The translations under genes were made by a program, and so were the position numbers. Shown here in pieces: positions 13,897-27,600 of a stretch of 64,000 nucleotides of DNA. Under the pieces are notes generated by a model, which was given only the letters and a program-made list of their open reading frames with translations, was not told the DNA's origin and searched no databases. The stretch lies in the NCBI GenBank assembly GCA_009767595.1, contig VSDK01006509.1, forward strand, positions 30,136-94,135, read 5' to 3'. Within the stretch, counting starts at the first letter, position 1. Every line of letters begins with the position of its first letter. This stretch comes from Symbiodinium kawagutii (lineage: Eukaryota > Sar > Dinophyceae > Suessiales > Symbiodiniaceae).

Positions 13897-14582
13897 CATA
13901 TGATGACCACAATGACAGAATATGTATGTATATAAAATTATATATATATATATATGTGTGTGTGTATATATATATATTAGAAATAAATTTACATATACTA
14001 AGTCAGTACCATGTGCAAGGACTATCAAGGACGTTGAGGTCCAATGATCCCCATGGTTTCGCTGTTCTGTTCTATCAACTGCTATCAGCCCGCTGTGTAA
14101 ACACCAAGTTGCTCCTTCTCCTGGCCCCAAACAGTCCGGACACATCACCATCCTGCAGTCCCCAGGTACAGAGGGGGCAGCATGGGGTCGCTGAGGACAG
14201 GTCGACTTTCCAGTGATCAACCCGCAGATTTCAATTTGAAAAACACAAATGCGATGCTATCAAAATAAAACGGCCGGCCCGACTCCCACATGAAACGCCC
14301 AAAATGATCCACGAAACGGTTACCGCATACTGCCGAACACAAGTCGAACCACGCTCCTCGACCTAACTACTATTTGGTTAGGGCACTCCTGGTAGCTCCT
14401 GCATGAGACGAGTCTTGGTGTGAGACCGACGCAAGGTGAATCCCACTCCACTGTACCGAGGGTCCTGGTAGCTCCTTGGCTCCCCCTCTGCAGGGTTCTA
14501 CAGATCCCCGCTTAGCCTTAGCATGCCTTAGCTCATCTATCTTAGCTCCCTCCCAAGCACCAGCAATATGCGCGGCAGGGAC

Positions 14583-14749
14583 GCTCCTGCAGCTCCAGGA
14601 AGGTGTTTCGCACCACCAGTTTGATGGCGTCCTCCGCAGCAGCCTCCGCAGCATCCTTCACAACTTCCAATGGTGACCAGGGCTGCCCCGGAGACCGCTT
14701 GGCAACGTAGTGGGGCTTCATAGTCTCCGTCCAACTAGGTGCAGAGGCC
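14583..14749 (-). CDS. Isolated exon, helical segment with RNTFLEL motif
   Basis: AG/G acceptor, then ASAPSWTETMKPHYVAKRSP, GQPWSPLEVVKDAAEAAAED, AIKLVVRNTFLELQE and a GT donor (phase 1). Third positions are strongly G/C. The Ala/Glu-rich stretch leading into VRNTFLEL should form an amphipathic helix. An internal Met (MKPHYV) could be a start. Downstream bases to about 14390 stay open but look less protein-like. No function assigned. Confidence 0.5.
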
Positions 14750-14754
14750 CTGGG

Positions 14755-17700
14755 CGTTTCCAGGTTGGAAACTGGGCTGGCTCCATATTACAGCTCCCAA
14801 GCCATGGTACACCAACTGTCACCAGCTGGGTGGTGGTTGATGACAGCTATGGGTCGGGCTTTCATTTCATTTACTTCCCTCGTTTCGGGTCATGGACCTC
14901 CGTGGTGTTCCAACATGCTTGAAAAAGCAAAGTGTACACATACAAAGCTGCAAGTATCTCAAAGCGTCTGCACGCCAAACGCGCCCACTCACATGCACAG
15001 AGAGAGAGGTCAGTAGATTGAGGGAAATTGTGGGATCAAAAGGTAGGTGAATAGCTCCACTTGATAGATCGATAGATAGGTGGATTAGCGTTGATTTAAA
15101 GTAGATTAGATTAGATTTAGATTCAGATTGAAATTTAGATGTAGATTCGGCCATATTATGAACCTCATTGAGGTATATTTAAATTACATTAGCTCTCGGA
15201 TTACAACAAATAGGTATATAGATTGCACTTATACCCCTAGATGGATAAATTGGACCGATAGATAGAGAATGATCAATAGATAATCATCAATAGATAATGA
15301 TCAATAGATCATATTAGACACGCAGCCAAATAGACAAATGGAGAGAGGCAAAGAGAAGAAAAGCAAAGACACGGAGAGAGAGGGAGACGGAAAATATGGA
15401 GAGAGAGAGAGAGATAGACCTAGATAGAGACAGAGATTGAGACATAGATACCTAGGAACTCAAATAAAACTGAATGAATACGAAAAATATATTCATCAAT
15501 GCATAATCAAACAAATGCAAAATGCCAAGAACTTCGGCAAATACATGCAAATACAATTGCAACGGCATGCTGCCAAGAGTCCCGGTCAAGGAATCTATTT
15601 AAAAACGACCTAAACATCCCTCTTACTTCTAAGGCGGGCCCCAGCTAAAAATTAGATGCTGGCAAACAGCAACTGGGCGCTAGTGCAGCCCTACGAGTAA
15701 TTTCAGCGCTAGACTGTCACTAGCGCGGCCCTAAAGATCCATGTCCATAACTGTGCTCAGAAGACATGTCCCCAGAAGACTTCGCATGCCAATTGTCATA
15801 GCATATTGCATTGTGTTGCATTTGGAAATTGAGCTCTGGACATTACATCATTGGAAACCCACTGAACAGGAAACTCCGAGACCTTGCAAATCAAAAAGGC
15901 ATATTATAGCATTGGGGTGATCCCATGTTGCCAATCGTGAATACTATACAGTCATGAAGTACAGTACCTGACAGAAAAAAATTGATGCATTATACGTTGC
16001 ACGTTGTCAAAGTGTAGGTTCTCTGGAATTGGATTGGGGCCCGCCTTCTGGTATAATTGTTTGTCTGCGATTCGGAACGTTGCGAGACAAGTTCTACCAT
16101 CTCAAAATGTTCAAACAAAACACAATACTGCAGGGCTTCCTCGCTCTTTTTGGTCTGTCTCAGTGTGCGCAGGTGCGCGCGTGCGCCCTATCAAGGGAAC
16201 CCCTGAACTGCCCCGCAAAATTTATGGCTTTCAGGCAAGGCTCCCTCCATTTGCCCGACGGTATGCAGCCTTCTGTTTGCCAAAGGCTGGCGAGAATGTC
16301 CCCCTGACCAGTTCCCATTCTTCACGCGGGACGGCACACTGGTAGGGCACCAACTTTCGACAATCCAAGGTTTCATAGGTGTGCCTGGCAAACGGGCATG
16401 CCTTCGGATCAGTCTTCAACAGCTACAAGGATAGTTCTGCTCGGCTTATTTGCTTATTTGGACCTTGCAGCATTCCCATCCTCATGGAATTCCATCTGCA
16501 TTTCCCCGCACTTATACCATCTGGTACAATGTTGCATCACATTAGGTGCTGGGAGAGCTTCCACACTTCTCATGCGTGGCAATTCCCATGTCTACCCTCT
16601 GAAGTTGCTCTTAGACCTATTGGCCAAGCCTTCCCACACCCTCCACCCTTTTGGGATGTTTCTTGGGGTGATTGTAGGATCCATCAATCCCCAAGCATTT
16701 CCCAGCACAAAATATACCCAGAGCAGTCAAGAAAAACTACCCAAAACCTCAACTTGCAATCAAGTTACACGCGGCATCCCAGCCTTTCCATGAAGCACTG
16801 CACGTACCTGAGCCACAGCCGGAGATTTGTGGAGATGCGGAATCCGCAGGAAAGGAGAAATCTGCAAAGCACAGGGTCCAAGTTTCAGAGCTCAAAATGG
16901 ATTCTCCAAAACGCAGGCAATCGCAGGCACTTGCTCATGTCATTAATTGTCATTATAAGATTTCAGGAGAAGAATTGTTCCGCCAAGCTGATTGTTTTCG
17001 AACGCTGACCTTGAATTTGTTGGGCCATCGCTTCTCGGATGAACTCCTTGCGGTTCAGTTGCTGCGCGAAGCGGAACTGCTTACTGTCGGAGCTGAATCG
17101 CGTCCAAGAAGACAAACCTGCTTCCTGCGCGGCCCAGCTCCACAACAGAGTACCAAACAGAATGGTTTTGACACCTTTGATTTATGCCAAAATATGCCAA
17201 CATGTCCCAAAATCCGAACATCTACAAGAAGTCAGTCTATGCCAGCAGTCCTGCCCAGATGTAATGGTCACAATTGCTTTGTCTCCATATGATGCGTTGC
17301 AGGGCAGAAGTGGTGCTCCACGGCTGTAGTTTCCTGGTGCCAGGTCAATGGTGCACAATCAGGGCTGTTGCAACGCATGCTGTCACCGTACCTTCCCCAA
17401 ATTGCACTGTATCTGTTGTACCTACGCCCTTGGATATGTGGAAATTTCTGTTTGCGAAGGTTGAACTCTCACTCCTCAAGAAGTGCTGTATGCAGCTCTC
17501 TCTCGAGGCAGCTGGTCCCAACCTTTCATTTTAATTCATTTTACTTCACTTCACGCCCTCACAATCTTCACTTCTTGTCCGAAAAGTTGCTTTCTATCTC
17601 CCAAAATGCAGCATCTGACCATCTGACGTTGAAAGAGCGAGCCCGTTTTTCGGAGTGGTTTCCCGGCCTCGAGTTGGTAACCCCGTTGACACAATGATTC

Positions 17701-20700
17701 AATGGTTGAATGATTGATTTTTGTTTGGAGTTTGGAAGAACCTTCTGGGAAACATATGAAAACATGGATCGCCTCACCAACGGAGGCGAAAAGGCTTCTT
17801 CCTGAGCTGGTTTTACCAGCTCAAGTTGATCAGTGCTACAGCGTGTAGTCCTTTCTCCCCATTACCAATAAAAGTGGTGCCACATCTCATGTTTTTGTGC
17901 CCGTTTGCAACTGTGAGAACCCATTCCGAACTCAAACGTGCCAGAATAGGTTTCAACCCCCTATTGATAAAGACGATCCGCCTGAGTTGCTTTACTATGA
18001 CGGTCTTTGGAGCTGGTGGCTTCTTGTTGTATAACTGTTAGGGGGATCCTTAATGCAAAAATATTTGTGTAGAGCGTTTCTTCGCGAAAGTTATCGAATC
18101 ATTCCTTCTCGAAATGCCACTTGTTCTAAATCAGGTTTGTTGCTTACTATTAGCGTGATGCTTGATCCAGCCAGTTTGGCAGAATTTACGCTCTAACATG
18201 CTCTAACACCTGCTCGAAAATAAACACAGGTCACTTGGATCAATGTTTGGGTGGGTGGCAATAGGTGGATGGGACGACTCAATCCTTATATGTAGAAACC
18301 TTTGTAACCCAGCCCGGGCGTGGTACGTCTTAGCATATGCGGGCTAATAGTTGTAGCCAACTGCAAAAATAAAGTATTGGTATAGAAAAACCAATGCTAT
18401 GTTCGCTCTTGCAGCTTTAAATTGCCAGCCCAAATGTTGAACAAGACGGGCACACCGTCACTATATCCTTTACAAGGGTTGTGTAGGTACCCTCAGGCGA
18501 GGTTCCGCATGCATGTGAAACACCTTCCTCCGTATGATTGTGTACGCGTATAGCTATTCGTTAATGGATTCATGTGATGGATGCTTTGATCATCAAAAGC
18601 CTCTTGTGCCTCTGTCTCTCTCTCTCTCTCTCTGTCTGAGCCTACGCTATCTGCACATGCAATTACATGCGTCTAAACGGGCCAAGATCATAACCCAGAC
18701 CTTGTGCTTACATATGATCACCTGTCTGCATGTAGACTTGTTGATCTGGACCATCAGCATGTGTACATATTAGAGAATATTAGAGCATGTTTTCAAATAT
18801 CAAGGCACCAAACTATGGAATCAGGACATATCACCACAACCATTACCACCACATATAAATACAGTAGCAATCCTCGTCGTAAGAACATGCTCTGGACATT
18901 GTGAACTCAAGCATCCACAGGTCCCCAAACATCTCCCAAATATCCCACAAACATCTCTCAAAAATGCTCGTGTTCAATCAAGGTCGGTCAACCTTGGGAT
19001 TGGACAATTCACGACTTGTGGGCGATTCACAGCACATACAAGGGCCAAGGGCGAACTTCTCTTGCCAGGCTCATCCACCAGAAGGAAACTTGAGATTTCG
19101 TTACTTGGCTAAGCTACCACTTGGCTATTTCATAGCTAGTCAACCAGCTAATACCAGGCTAATCCACCGTTGATACCTGTTGTTTGTTTCAAGCTGCGTC
19201 CACCGCAATGAATTCCGCAGTCCATAGCGGCCACGCGATGTGTCCAAGCTTCGGAGGGATAGCACCACGTAGGCTTCTGAATCCAGGGCGCGCCTCAGCG
19301 GGTGTCCCACTAGGCCGGGGCTTAGCTACCCTCAATGATTACAGCTCAATACTATTTCAATACAATAGATTTAATAACAATAATAATAATAGTAGTAATA
19401 GTAATAATAGTAGTAATATTTACAATATATTAATAACAATAATAATGATAATTACAATGAAAATAATGATAATATAGTAACAACAAAAAAAAGTAAGTAA
19501 ATATATATATACATCATACAATATCATCATTCTAGGATTGGGAACCCCGAAATTGTGGACACGATCCCCTTGCCACTTGTCTCCCTTCCTCTGGTGATGT
19601 CAAGGATTATACAGCAATACTTCTTCGTTCTTTCTTTCTCTTTCTCATGTTTCTTCATTTTTTTCATTGTTTTCTTTAAACTTGTTTATTGTTTTTCTTT
19701 CTTTCTTCCTTTCTTTCTATCTATCGATCTATCTATGCTTGCACCATGCGCACCCAACAAAGAGTGCTGCGGCCCTATGCCTTGTCCATGTTACACAGGC
19801 TCAAACAGCGAAAAATGCAAATAAAATCATCCCTCATGCAAGAGCGACCTTGCAAAAGAAATAAGACACCAAGGGAGGCATAAAACCAGAACGGGAACAA
19901 TGCTTGCAAAACAACCTCATCTAGAATGGGCTGCGCGTGAAACGAAAATAACAGCATCATCGCTGTCACTGCTTGGCACCAGAAAGCGAAATTGTTTCCG
20001 CTGCTGTTTTCGAAAGTGTTGATGAGCAGCATCGAGGATACATCTCGTTGCGCAGACTGAAACCAATCGTTGCCAGGAAAACACTTGCGCGGAGTTCGTC
20101 AATAAACCTAACCTGCTGGCTGTCTTAAAGATTGAAACACCATACTCTTGACCCGCCATCTCTGCAAATAATTGTCTTAAGATATTTTCTCAATCAAGTT
20201 CTCCCGGCGCAAATCCCGTGAGAGCATGTTGTCCATGTCCAAGGGCACTGATAAAAACAATTTCAAAGATCTTTTGCGAATTCTTTGTTTCCTAGGTTTT
20301 CTTTCATACCTGCGGATTTCAAACCTGTCAACCTCTCAACCTGTCAATTTGATTCAATTTGTATGAAGCAGTAAGGTTTCTCGCATGCTCCGGCGGAAGA
20401 GTCAAGCTGCACTTTCTTTTCCTCGGCTTTGAAGTACTACAAAACGACTGATCAAATGAAAATTTCAAAGTTTCTCCGGGTTTTAATGACTGAGGCACAT
20501 GTCTGGCAAACCGTAGCGATTGAGAAAGTCGAAGCTGGCAGTGTATACAAGGTCCTCGGATAGCGATTCATAGTTGCAAATTGTGCTGCGTGATCATGTG
20601 ATGGACGTTAGTTTGCGATCTTGGGAATCAAAACGGCAACGTGATGCAACGTGTCACTTGGCCAAGCAGCAGCTCAAAAGAATAAAAGCAAAACTCGTCC

Positions 20701-23700
20701 AGGTCACGAAAACCAGCAGATCCTCCCACAGCCCGCGAGGCCAAGGTTCCACCAACATGGGGAAGAACGGTGCTGCCCAAGCTCCCCAAGGCATTTCGTA
20801 GCCCAAGTGCGTGTGAAAAGTGATGACGACTCGAAACCAGCTTGGATGACCTGCCCAGGCGTCACCGTTTCGGTGGGAGCTCCGCTGGTGCCATGAATCA
20901 CCTGCCATGGCCATGGCCCAAGGAACCGAGTACCGCAACGTCCCAAGTCCCAGGTGCACCCGCCTTCCCTGCGACAAATCATGATGCACTCCTGGAGCTG
21001 TGGCCGGTGCTGCCGTTTGATCATGCGTAGGAAACATACAAGCACAAAAAAATTATATACAAATATGAGACATCTGCATAGGTAAACAGATTTTGTGTAT
21101 GTGTACGTCTCTGTGTGTGTCCATGTGTCCGTGTGCGTGTTTTTTGCATAATGCGCATGTAAGTCATATGTGGGCATACATGCCGATGAACATCTACTAT
21201 CAATATAAGTTTTATTGAGTCTATCCATCCATCTGGCTATTATACATGTTGCAGAACACCCCATGGATACGGATTTTATTTTGAATCTGTGCTTGATAAT
21301 TCTTTATTCTTTGAACTCCCTTGCCTGCATGATCCTAGATGACACTTACGCACATGTGCGCCCCATCAAGACTTACCGTGGATGCCAACCTGAATGGAGA
21401 ACAAGCACTGTACACGGCTAGATCCTGTTCGATCGATGGACCTATCGACATAGAATTGTGCATAAAGATCTCCTCTGATATGCGCAAGGAGTGGGCGTTA
21501 AAAAAAAGTTATGAAAATCCAAGAAAAATCACAAGTCATTCCTCCTTGGTGGTCTCACCTACCCGACAAGAATGTTCATCTGGATTTCTTAGTCGTGCTG
21601 GTAATATAGAATTACAACAGAGCTAATTACTGATCCGATAGCCATGGTCCATTCTGATACATAATTATCTCCCTCCTTTCCCAATGACTCAAGCTCCATC
21701 GAGTTCAGTGCCCATGCTCCTGGTGGGTTTCGTCATGAAACTCGCCATATGTGCAGTCCCCTTTCAATGGAAAGTCCCTGCGCAGCTGATGTCGTGCGAC
21801 GGTGGTCTGGCCCTTGAGCACGCTCCTAAGTTGGCACCACCGCCCCGCTACTTTGGGTGCAAATTCATGGGTAGTTGAAGCGGGTACTGCCTAGAGGGGC
21901 TTTAAACATAAGCATAGCTAGTGGGTCCATGCGGTATCTTACCCGAAAAATAAGATCTTACCCCAATCCACAAGGATCTGCATGGCACACCGGTGTCAGG
22001 AATGATGTGTTGATGTGAAAAGAATCGATACAGGTTGCAATCGACAATGAAAATCAATAAAATATGTTGCAAAAAAAATCATCCTCCGTTGTTGGTCCTG
22101 CCCTCTGCACTTTCATCTTCCCAAAGGATACATGTTCTGGCCTACAGAATGCTCTGCGTGCCTTGGAAACAAGAGGAAGACGCCATGCAAAGTTCGTTTG
22201 AACACCAAATCCCTATGGCACAAGGTCAAGTCAAGTCAAGTCAAGAGTCAAGTCAAGAGTCAAGTCAAGAGTCGTCAAGGGAAGTGAAGTCAAGTCACGA
22301 GTCAAATCAAGTCACGAGTCAAATCAAGTCACGAGTCAAGTCAAGTCACGAGTCGAGTCAAGTCAAGTCAAGTCAAGCTGTCTGCCAAAAGCATGCTCGC
22401 AATCAAAACTGATGCAAACAGTATGGGAAATCCTTTCTCATGAAAACTGGAAAGTTGAAAGGAGATACATCTCAAAAGTGCAGTGTGCCACTGCGAACAG
22501 CTATCAAAAAGACTAGCGGAAAAGAGTTGCATAAGAAACAAAAGATAAACAATTAGGTATTCAAAAGGCACATCGTTTTTGGCACAAGATTTGGTTTCGG
22601 CACAGGATGCCACAAGTAATTACCCAGTAGGTAAACCATTGCTAGGTTTAAAAAATGAGAAAAATGTCATTACTATGTTTGGCCAACAGGTGTACAACAT
22701 ACATGCCCCATCACGGGCCTTTGACGGGTCATGTAGGCTATCTATACCACGTTCACATGTTCATCTATTTCTATTTATTCTATTTCCCGATTGCCCAAAG
22801 ATCCCAGAATCAGAATTCCCCAATCCAGAATAAGCCAGCCGATTTTCAGGTGGATTTGTGGCAGTGGAGTTCGATGATTCACCAACTCAGCATTTGCTCG
22901 ACAAACATGAGATATGTCCCATTCATTTGGCGGCACTCACAACTACCAGCAAGACATGAGAACTGAATTGGGTATGCTTGTAACGCGAGATCCTCATTGA
23001 TAAGCCACCTTGGCTTACGACACGTTTTCTCTGAATAGCTGGCGTTTCCTCACCAAATATGGGTGGTCTACATATCCGCTGGTTTTCCATTACATTTTAG
23101 TTCGTTCTCAACCTCTATAATTGATAAAATTGTCGATCGTTGCTGATGATCGGCCACCGTTTTTGTTGGATTAACTAACCAGCAGCGGACCCACGCTTCA
23201 TTAATCAACCCCTGAACTTCATGGACCCATGAATCATCTCCCATTTCCTTACGCCACTTCGCTTCTTTGCTTGTCTTTTGGCCAAAAAAAAGGATGCAGT
23301 TTGTGGATAAACCAACCGCCAGCGGTGATAGCAACCCCTCCGAGCTTCGGAAAGGGGCCCTGGGAATTGCCGAAGAGTACCTTCGCCAGCATTCGCACGA
23401 ACCAGGCAGATGTGGCGGTGTGTTCCACGATCCTCGGCAGCTGGCTATGCCTAGCGCCTGGCTTGTTGGATCTTATTGGTGGCTGGGCTCATGGCTGCTC
23501 GATGTATCTGACCAAATGTCACTTGATGTGACTTGATATGACTTGAGTAGACTTTGATGTGACTTGAGTAGACTAAAAATGACGCATTGCTGAAGATTCG
23601 TGCGTTTTTTCGTGGTGGATTTAGCGCCAAGTGGCGCATCCCCCGGTGCCAGGGTCTGCAGGAGGGTGACCTTGGATGCACTGGGCGCCACATGGGAATT

Positions 23701-23865
23701 TCGGCCTCGCACCTCCGGGCGGGTGAGCAGATCTGCCGGATCTTCCTTGGCAGGTTCCAGTAGCGTTGGAGACAGCTGCTCAACGAAATTCTCACAGATC
23801 ATCACACACTCTGAAGGTGACCCTCACTCTGAAAGGCATTTTTGGACCCCAAGGAAGGTAAGTCA
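14755..23865. other. Long region without recognisable genes
   Basis: Contains low-complexity sequence: GATA/AGAG-rich DNA at about 15015-15440, a CT tract near 18612-18633, AAT-rich sequence at about 19374-19480 and CTTT-rich sequence at about 19640-19735. Open frames exist (for example 16379-17008 plus) but show neither splice signals nor coding-like codon bias. Undetected short exons are possible. Confidence 0.45.
22226..22378. repeat. (AAGTC)n pentanucleotide-derived minisatellite
   Basis: Tandem AAGTC copies interleaved with GAGTC and CACGAGTCAAATC variants, so a pentamer is nested inside longer higher-order units. Confidence 0.92.
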
Positions 23866-23871
23866 AGAAAA

Positions 23872-24638
23872 GATAATGATGATGATGACGATGACGATGA
23901 GGATGAGGATGATGATGAGGATGAGGATGAGGATGACGATGACGATGATGATGATGATGATGATCATGATGAGGATGATGATGATGGTGATGATGATGAT
24001 GAGGATGAGGATGAGGATGACGATGACGATGATGATGATGATGATGATCATGATGAGGATGATGATGATGGTGATGATGATGATGAGGATGAGGATGAGG
24101 ATGACGATGACGATGATGATGATGATGATGATCATGATGAGGATGATGATGATGGTGATGATGATGATGAGGATGAGGATGAGGATGACGATGACGATGA
24201 TGATGATGATGATGATCATGATGAGGATGATGATGATGGTGATGATGATGATGAGGATGAGGATGAGGATGACGATGACGATGATGATGATGATGATGAT
24301 CATGATGAGGATGATGATGATGGTGATGATGATGATGAGGATGAGGATGAGGATGACGATGACGATGATGATGATGATGATGATCATGATGAGGATGATG
24401 ATGATGGTGATGATGATGATGAGGATGAGGATGAGGATGACGATGACGATGATGATGATGATGATGATCATGATGAGGATGATGATGATGGTGATGATGA
24501 TGATGAGGATGAGGATGAGGATGACGATGACGATGATGATGATGATGATGATCATGATGAGGATGATGATGATGGTGATGATGATGATGAGGATGAGGAT
24601 GAGGATGACGATGACGATGATGATGATGATGATGATCA

Positions 24639-24670
<32 letters not shown>
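23872..24670. repeat. GAT-triplet megasatellite with 84-bp higher-order unit
   Basis: An 84-bp unit of 28 triplets (GAT interrupted by GAG, GAC, CAT and GGT at fixed places) is repeated head to tail. The marker GATCATGAT recurs at 23962, 24046, 24130, 24214, 24298, 24382, 24466, 24550 and 24634. Copies are essentially identical except at the ends, where the array grades into (GGT)n. The reading frames across it (poly-Asp/Glu, poly-Met, poly-Ile) are by-products of the repeat. Confidence 0.97.
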
Positions 24671-24672
<2 letters not shown>

Positions 24673-24675
24673 GGG

Positions 24676-27600
24676 GGTGAAGCTATTTCAAGGTGTTATG
24701 GTACAGATAGAGGTGAACAAGAAGATTTTGCTTATGACGAAGAAGCTGATGACTGGGAACATGAGAATGACCACAACCATGTTGGCGAAGATGGGATGAC
24801 AATGCACATAGTGGTGGTGATGATGACACTCTTGCAGCAGCTGGTCATCATAATAACATAATATTGTGAAGGGTTGTGATGAAAATGCTTGATATGCTCA
24901 TCATATCGATGGTATTGCTGACATATGCTGACAAGGAATAGTGATGGCATGATGTTTACCGGGTTGCTCATGATGAAAACGATGTCGATGATGCGACACA
25001 ACTGACGATACACATGATAATGCAGTAGTGATTGCGTTGCTGCTAATCACAATGATTACGCTTAGGATATACCGATAGTTATTATCAGTTTTGATAAGGC
25101 TGAAGATGAACATTAGTATGGTCTTCAAACTGGATATGAGACCAATGACGTTAATGATTGTGATAACTAAAGTCAAAATAAAAATCATATTCTTTACGAT
25201 CAACAAAACTGGCTTTGGCTACACCCTCAAAGTAGTGTGGTTGTCTCCCTGACCTCTTCCACATTTTGCAGCCTCCCCATTCCCCCTATTGCCCTTCAAA
25301 AACGCCGAGAATGTTCACAAGGACCCACTCAATAATTTTTCCTGATCATGTTTCATGCATCTTCATGCAGTAAAAACCCTTCTTCATCACAAAAAACACT
25401 CAAAAACTGCCTTTGCCAAGCAAATTGGAGATGTCAGGCGCATCCCGTACAAAGATATTCCTTGGTTCCAGGGCAGCACTGCGGATTGAAGAACACGCAA
25501 CCCTCCATTGGATGGCCATAACAGGAAACAAATTATGTCACCACCTCGCACACATGATGTACGGGCGCATAGGCATAGGCATGCATATGCAGAAACGTAT
25601 GCTTTGCATGTGCATAGTGCATGTACATGCGGATATGAAAGCATTTGCACATCTAAAATATGTACATCTATCTGCAGTTATCTGCGTATGTACATACATA
25701 TGTGTAAATGCCCCTCGTGCATATGTTTGTATCAGCCATCTATATAGGCGTGCTGCTTGACAGTGTTCCGCACCACATTCACCAATGAAAAAACTCATTT
25801 TGGGGTCGGTACCTGGGGGCCCTCGTCTTTTGAAGGAACTGGTCCCATGGTTTTTCCAGGGGTGAAGCACAGCCAAGGGAAGCAAACACATAGGGTTTTA
25901 TACTCATAAATCACCAGTTCTGGTCGTGAGTCAATATCTATATCCATATCAATTGCCATGGGCATGCACCAGCCGGATAAGCAGGTTGCAATCCCCATCA
26001 ATCCCTCATGACACGCCATCATGTTAGGGTTGAACGGTTGCCTTTTACAGCTGTAAACACCATGAATGGCATGCCAACTTTCACACCTGCGGTTTGACAC
26101 AGGGCCTGTCATATCTTGGTTCACTTTCTTGCTGCTCAAACCCTGTAAGATGAGCCAGCCACCTACTGGCCCACCGGTGGGAATGGGCACGCATCTTTGG
26201 AGACCCAGGATTGCCTTGTAGTCAGATCGGCTCAATGCTGGATGACGTAGTCAAACAAACAAGCTGGATAACCTAGCTTCTGGGTCCAGCAACCATGTGG
26301 TGATAAATCATGTGTTCGAACGTGTTAGTTTGTTCAACGTCATTTTCGATGATGGACTTCCAGCTGTTGAGTAATTTCCAAGTTCGCGGGGTCCCACGAC
26401 AGAACAAACGCTGGTGGCTACACCATGATTTTTTGCTAATTCATGGCCTCGTCTGTTTCCCCAAGGTCGAGCGCATCGGCCCCGCCGGTCCCGCCCATAG
26501 CAATGGGTGAAGTGATTGCAATACATGACCTACAAAGTCTCGCCGTGCACCAGTTCCATCGACCTTGGCTGCTTGCGTCACCGCGCGCGCTGCTTAGCAC
26601 CCAACGTTGGCGGCAAAACCTTGTTGCTGTTGTGGCTTCGTTCTGGCCCTGCTCATGTCATTTCAGTTGATGGTTGAGAACTGCCGCCGCTTTAAACCCT
26701 TAAATGAAATAAATCAAACATTGTTGTGAAACGTTGGAACGCGCTGTTCCCCGTGATTGGCCGGCCCGAACCCAATTTTCATGACCATGTACCACGTGGG
26801 CGCCATTGAACTCAGAACCCGTGTTTCTGGCGCTGTTTGCGTGGCTTACTTTCCGTCTGCAAGTAGCTGTTTTTGACGCTGGCGCGGTTCGTGACGAAGC
26901 GCGCCGGCGCCAAAAATGCTGCAAATCCTCTCCGGCAAAGGAACGGCTGCAAGCCTCGCCTTTGAAAAAGTGCTTGAAATCAACGAATATGGAAGGCGGC
27001 CTGGGATGGCACAAACAAATACGAACAAAAGGTGAACATGCCAGGCCAGTTCTAGGTCCTGTCTACTCACTGCAATGCCATCAGCGTTGGCAAATCGCAG
27101 TCCTGGCTCCCATGGCTAAGAACATGTACGTTTTCCTTGATTGGTCAGCTCGGGTCTGGCATGATTGAAGCCTTCTCTCGCAGAAGAAATGGCATTTGGC
27201 AAAATCACACCAGGAATCTTATCAATCTTATCCTTGTTTTTCCGGTGCCCCGCCTATTCCTCAGAAAAACGATGACATATTTCGTGCCCATCTTAATTAT
27301 AGTTAAGTACCCGTGCCACTTTTGGATGGGACTTTCAAGAGCATACGCACAAGTCACCCAACGCTGGCCTAGATGGTCTTCTTGCAGCGACCCATTCTTT
27401 TTTTTGATAACGGTTTATGACACGCATTCCAGGAAAGAACCCTGGTCCCAAAGTCCGAACCTTTCAGGGAAAGCAACAAAAAGGTCTTTTGCTCTGATAT
27501 TCTACATGACATCCAATCTGACAGTCCATGTGGCGGTGAGTTCCATTGGTATTCTGTTGAGTTCCCACCGCAGAGGTCGGTTGATAGGCGTTCTGCAAAG

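Larger units (their letters stand above)
11117..14582. other. Repeat-containing region with ambiguous coding signals
   Basis: Three patches have coding-like composition but unresolved strand or boundaries. At 12010-12175 both strands stay open; plus reads AAWALRGDEAALASAAGD. At 12827-12890 the minus strand, after AG/GA, reads GNEVSLDLVKLGADPEIQGT, faintly ankyrin-like. At 13104-13170 the plus strand reads NKLRPSLLDRLYELLHELGS. None could be joined into a gene. Confidence 0.35.

Noticed and set aside
13661-14220. ORFs with poly-Asp, poly-Met, poly-Ser and poly-Ile around the GAT array
   Set aside because: Repeat by-products on both strands, without splice signals or coding-like flanks.
16379-17008. 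209-codon plus-strand ORF
   Set aside because: No coding-like codon bias, no recognisable domain and AT-rich third positions; probably a chance frame in spacer DNA.
23842-24861. 339-codon plus-strand ORF encoding a poly-Asp/Glu protein
   Set aside because: It is open only because the GAT-type megasatellite lacks stops; all other frames over the array are open too (poly-Met, poly-Ile), and the flanks have no coding character.
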